From Metaphire vulgaris (taxonomy: Eukaryota > Annelida > Clitellata > Crassiclitellata > Megascolecidae): a stretch of DNA of 64,000 bases. The DNA is taken from assembly GCA_018105865.1 (NCBI GenBank), contig CM030834.1, positions 17,131,719-17,195,718 on the forward strand, written 5' to 3'. Shown piece after piece: positions 63,740-64,000 of this stretch. The position numbers and the translations under genes are program-made. The notes under the pieces are model-generated. The model searched no databases. It saw only the letters and a list, made by a program, of their open reading frames with translations, and was not told the DNA's origin. Position 1 is the stretch's first letter, and every line of letters starts with the position of its first letter.

Positions 63740-64000
63740 GCGAAAACCATTGCATCTTTAGTATAATTCTGTAAAGTACTGTAACTTTAATCATTTTCGT
63801 GTAAAATCCTTGATAATTTTTGCCACTTGAAACCAGTTATGCCAAGATGATGACGAAATTAGAGCAACGACACGTTACGTTTATCAGTTTAACAGTTTCT
63901 ATATTGTATAGACCAAATTATTGCTTAACTGGATTAATACCTTCGAGTATAAGAATCGATGAACTGGCGCAATAGAAGCACGCAATTAATCTGTACATAC

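Larger units (their letters stand above)
62282..64000. other. Region upstream of the candidate minus-strand exon
   Basis: Contains MITEs (62350-62645, 63555-63739) and a GC-richer part at about 63240-63480 that could hold a promoter or first exon. No ORF could be supported, so the 5' end of the candidate gene is unknown or outside the window. Confidence 0.5.

Overview
This is nuclear DNA from an animal: roughly 36% GC by eye, genes split by GT-AG introns, very rich in DNA transposons, non-LTR retrotransposon debris and microsatellites. Protein similarity places it among bilaterian or near-bilaterian invertebrates. I cannot name the species from sequence alone; a marine invertebrate, possibly a non-vertebrate deuterostome, would fit but is a guess. 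No CRISPR, rRNA or bacterial signal was seen.

Three genes can be read completely, codon by codon, with splice phases that agree at every junction. (1) Minus strand, 18675 down to 6335: an AJUBA/LIMD1/WTIP family LIM protein, 8 coding exons, 641 aa, with a disordered pre-LIM region and three LIM domains. (2) Plus strand, 21304-31342: ZC3H3, 10 coding exons, 649 aa, with five CCCH zinc fingers. (3) Plus strand, 34159-52077: CSE1L/exportin-2, 26 coding exons, 969 aa, including one GC-AG intron. AJUBA and ZC3H3 are divergent, 2.6 kb apart; ZC3H3 and CSE1L run head to tail. ZC3H3 (mRNA 3' end/export) and CSE1L (importin-alpha recycling) both act in nucleocytoplasmic processes, but nothing here shows co-regulation.

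From 57.4 to 62.3 kb on the minus strand lie three long, GC-rich, low-complexity open segments with splice-like borders. They look like exons of an unrecognised, largely disordered protein. The connection between them is inferred.

The rest is mobile DNA. At least ten hAT-type elements have recognisable termini and 8-bp target duplications, several of them perfect. There is also a 1.2-kb hAT derivative with a transposase remnant, a foldback element with a telomere-like spacer nested inside it, a mariner-type MITE, a Helitron-like tandem unit in a ZC3H3 intron, a 220-bp structure with two identical 111-bp direct repeats (TRIM-like), one 5'-truncated LINE with an intact reverse-transcriptase segment split by a MITE, and many decayed LINE 3' ends and SINEs. 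Layout: 1-6.3 kb LINE end, CpG-rich block and 3' flank; 6.3-18.7 kb AJUBA; 18.7-21.3 kb divergent spacer; 21.3-31.3 kb ZC3H3; 31.3-34.2 kb spacer; 34.2-52.1 kb CSE1L; 52-57 kb transposon nest; 57-62.4 kb candidate gene with large microsatellite; 62.4-64 kb spacer.
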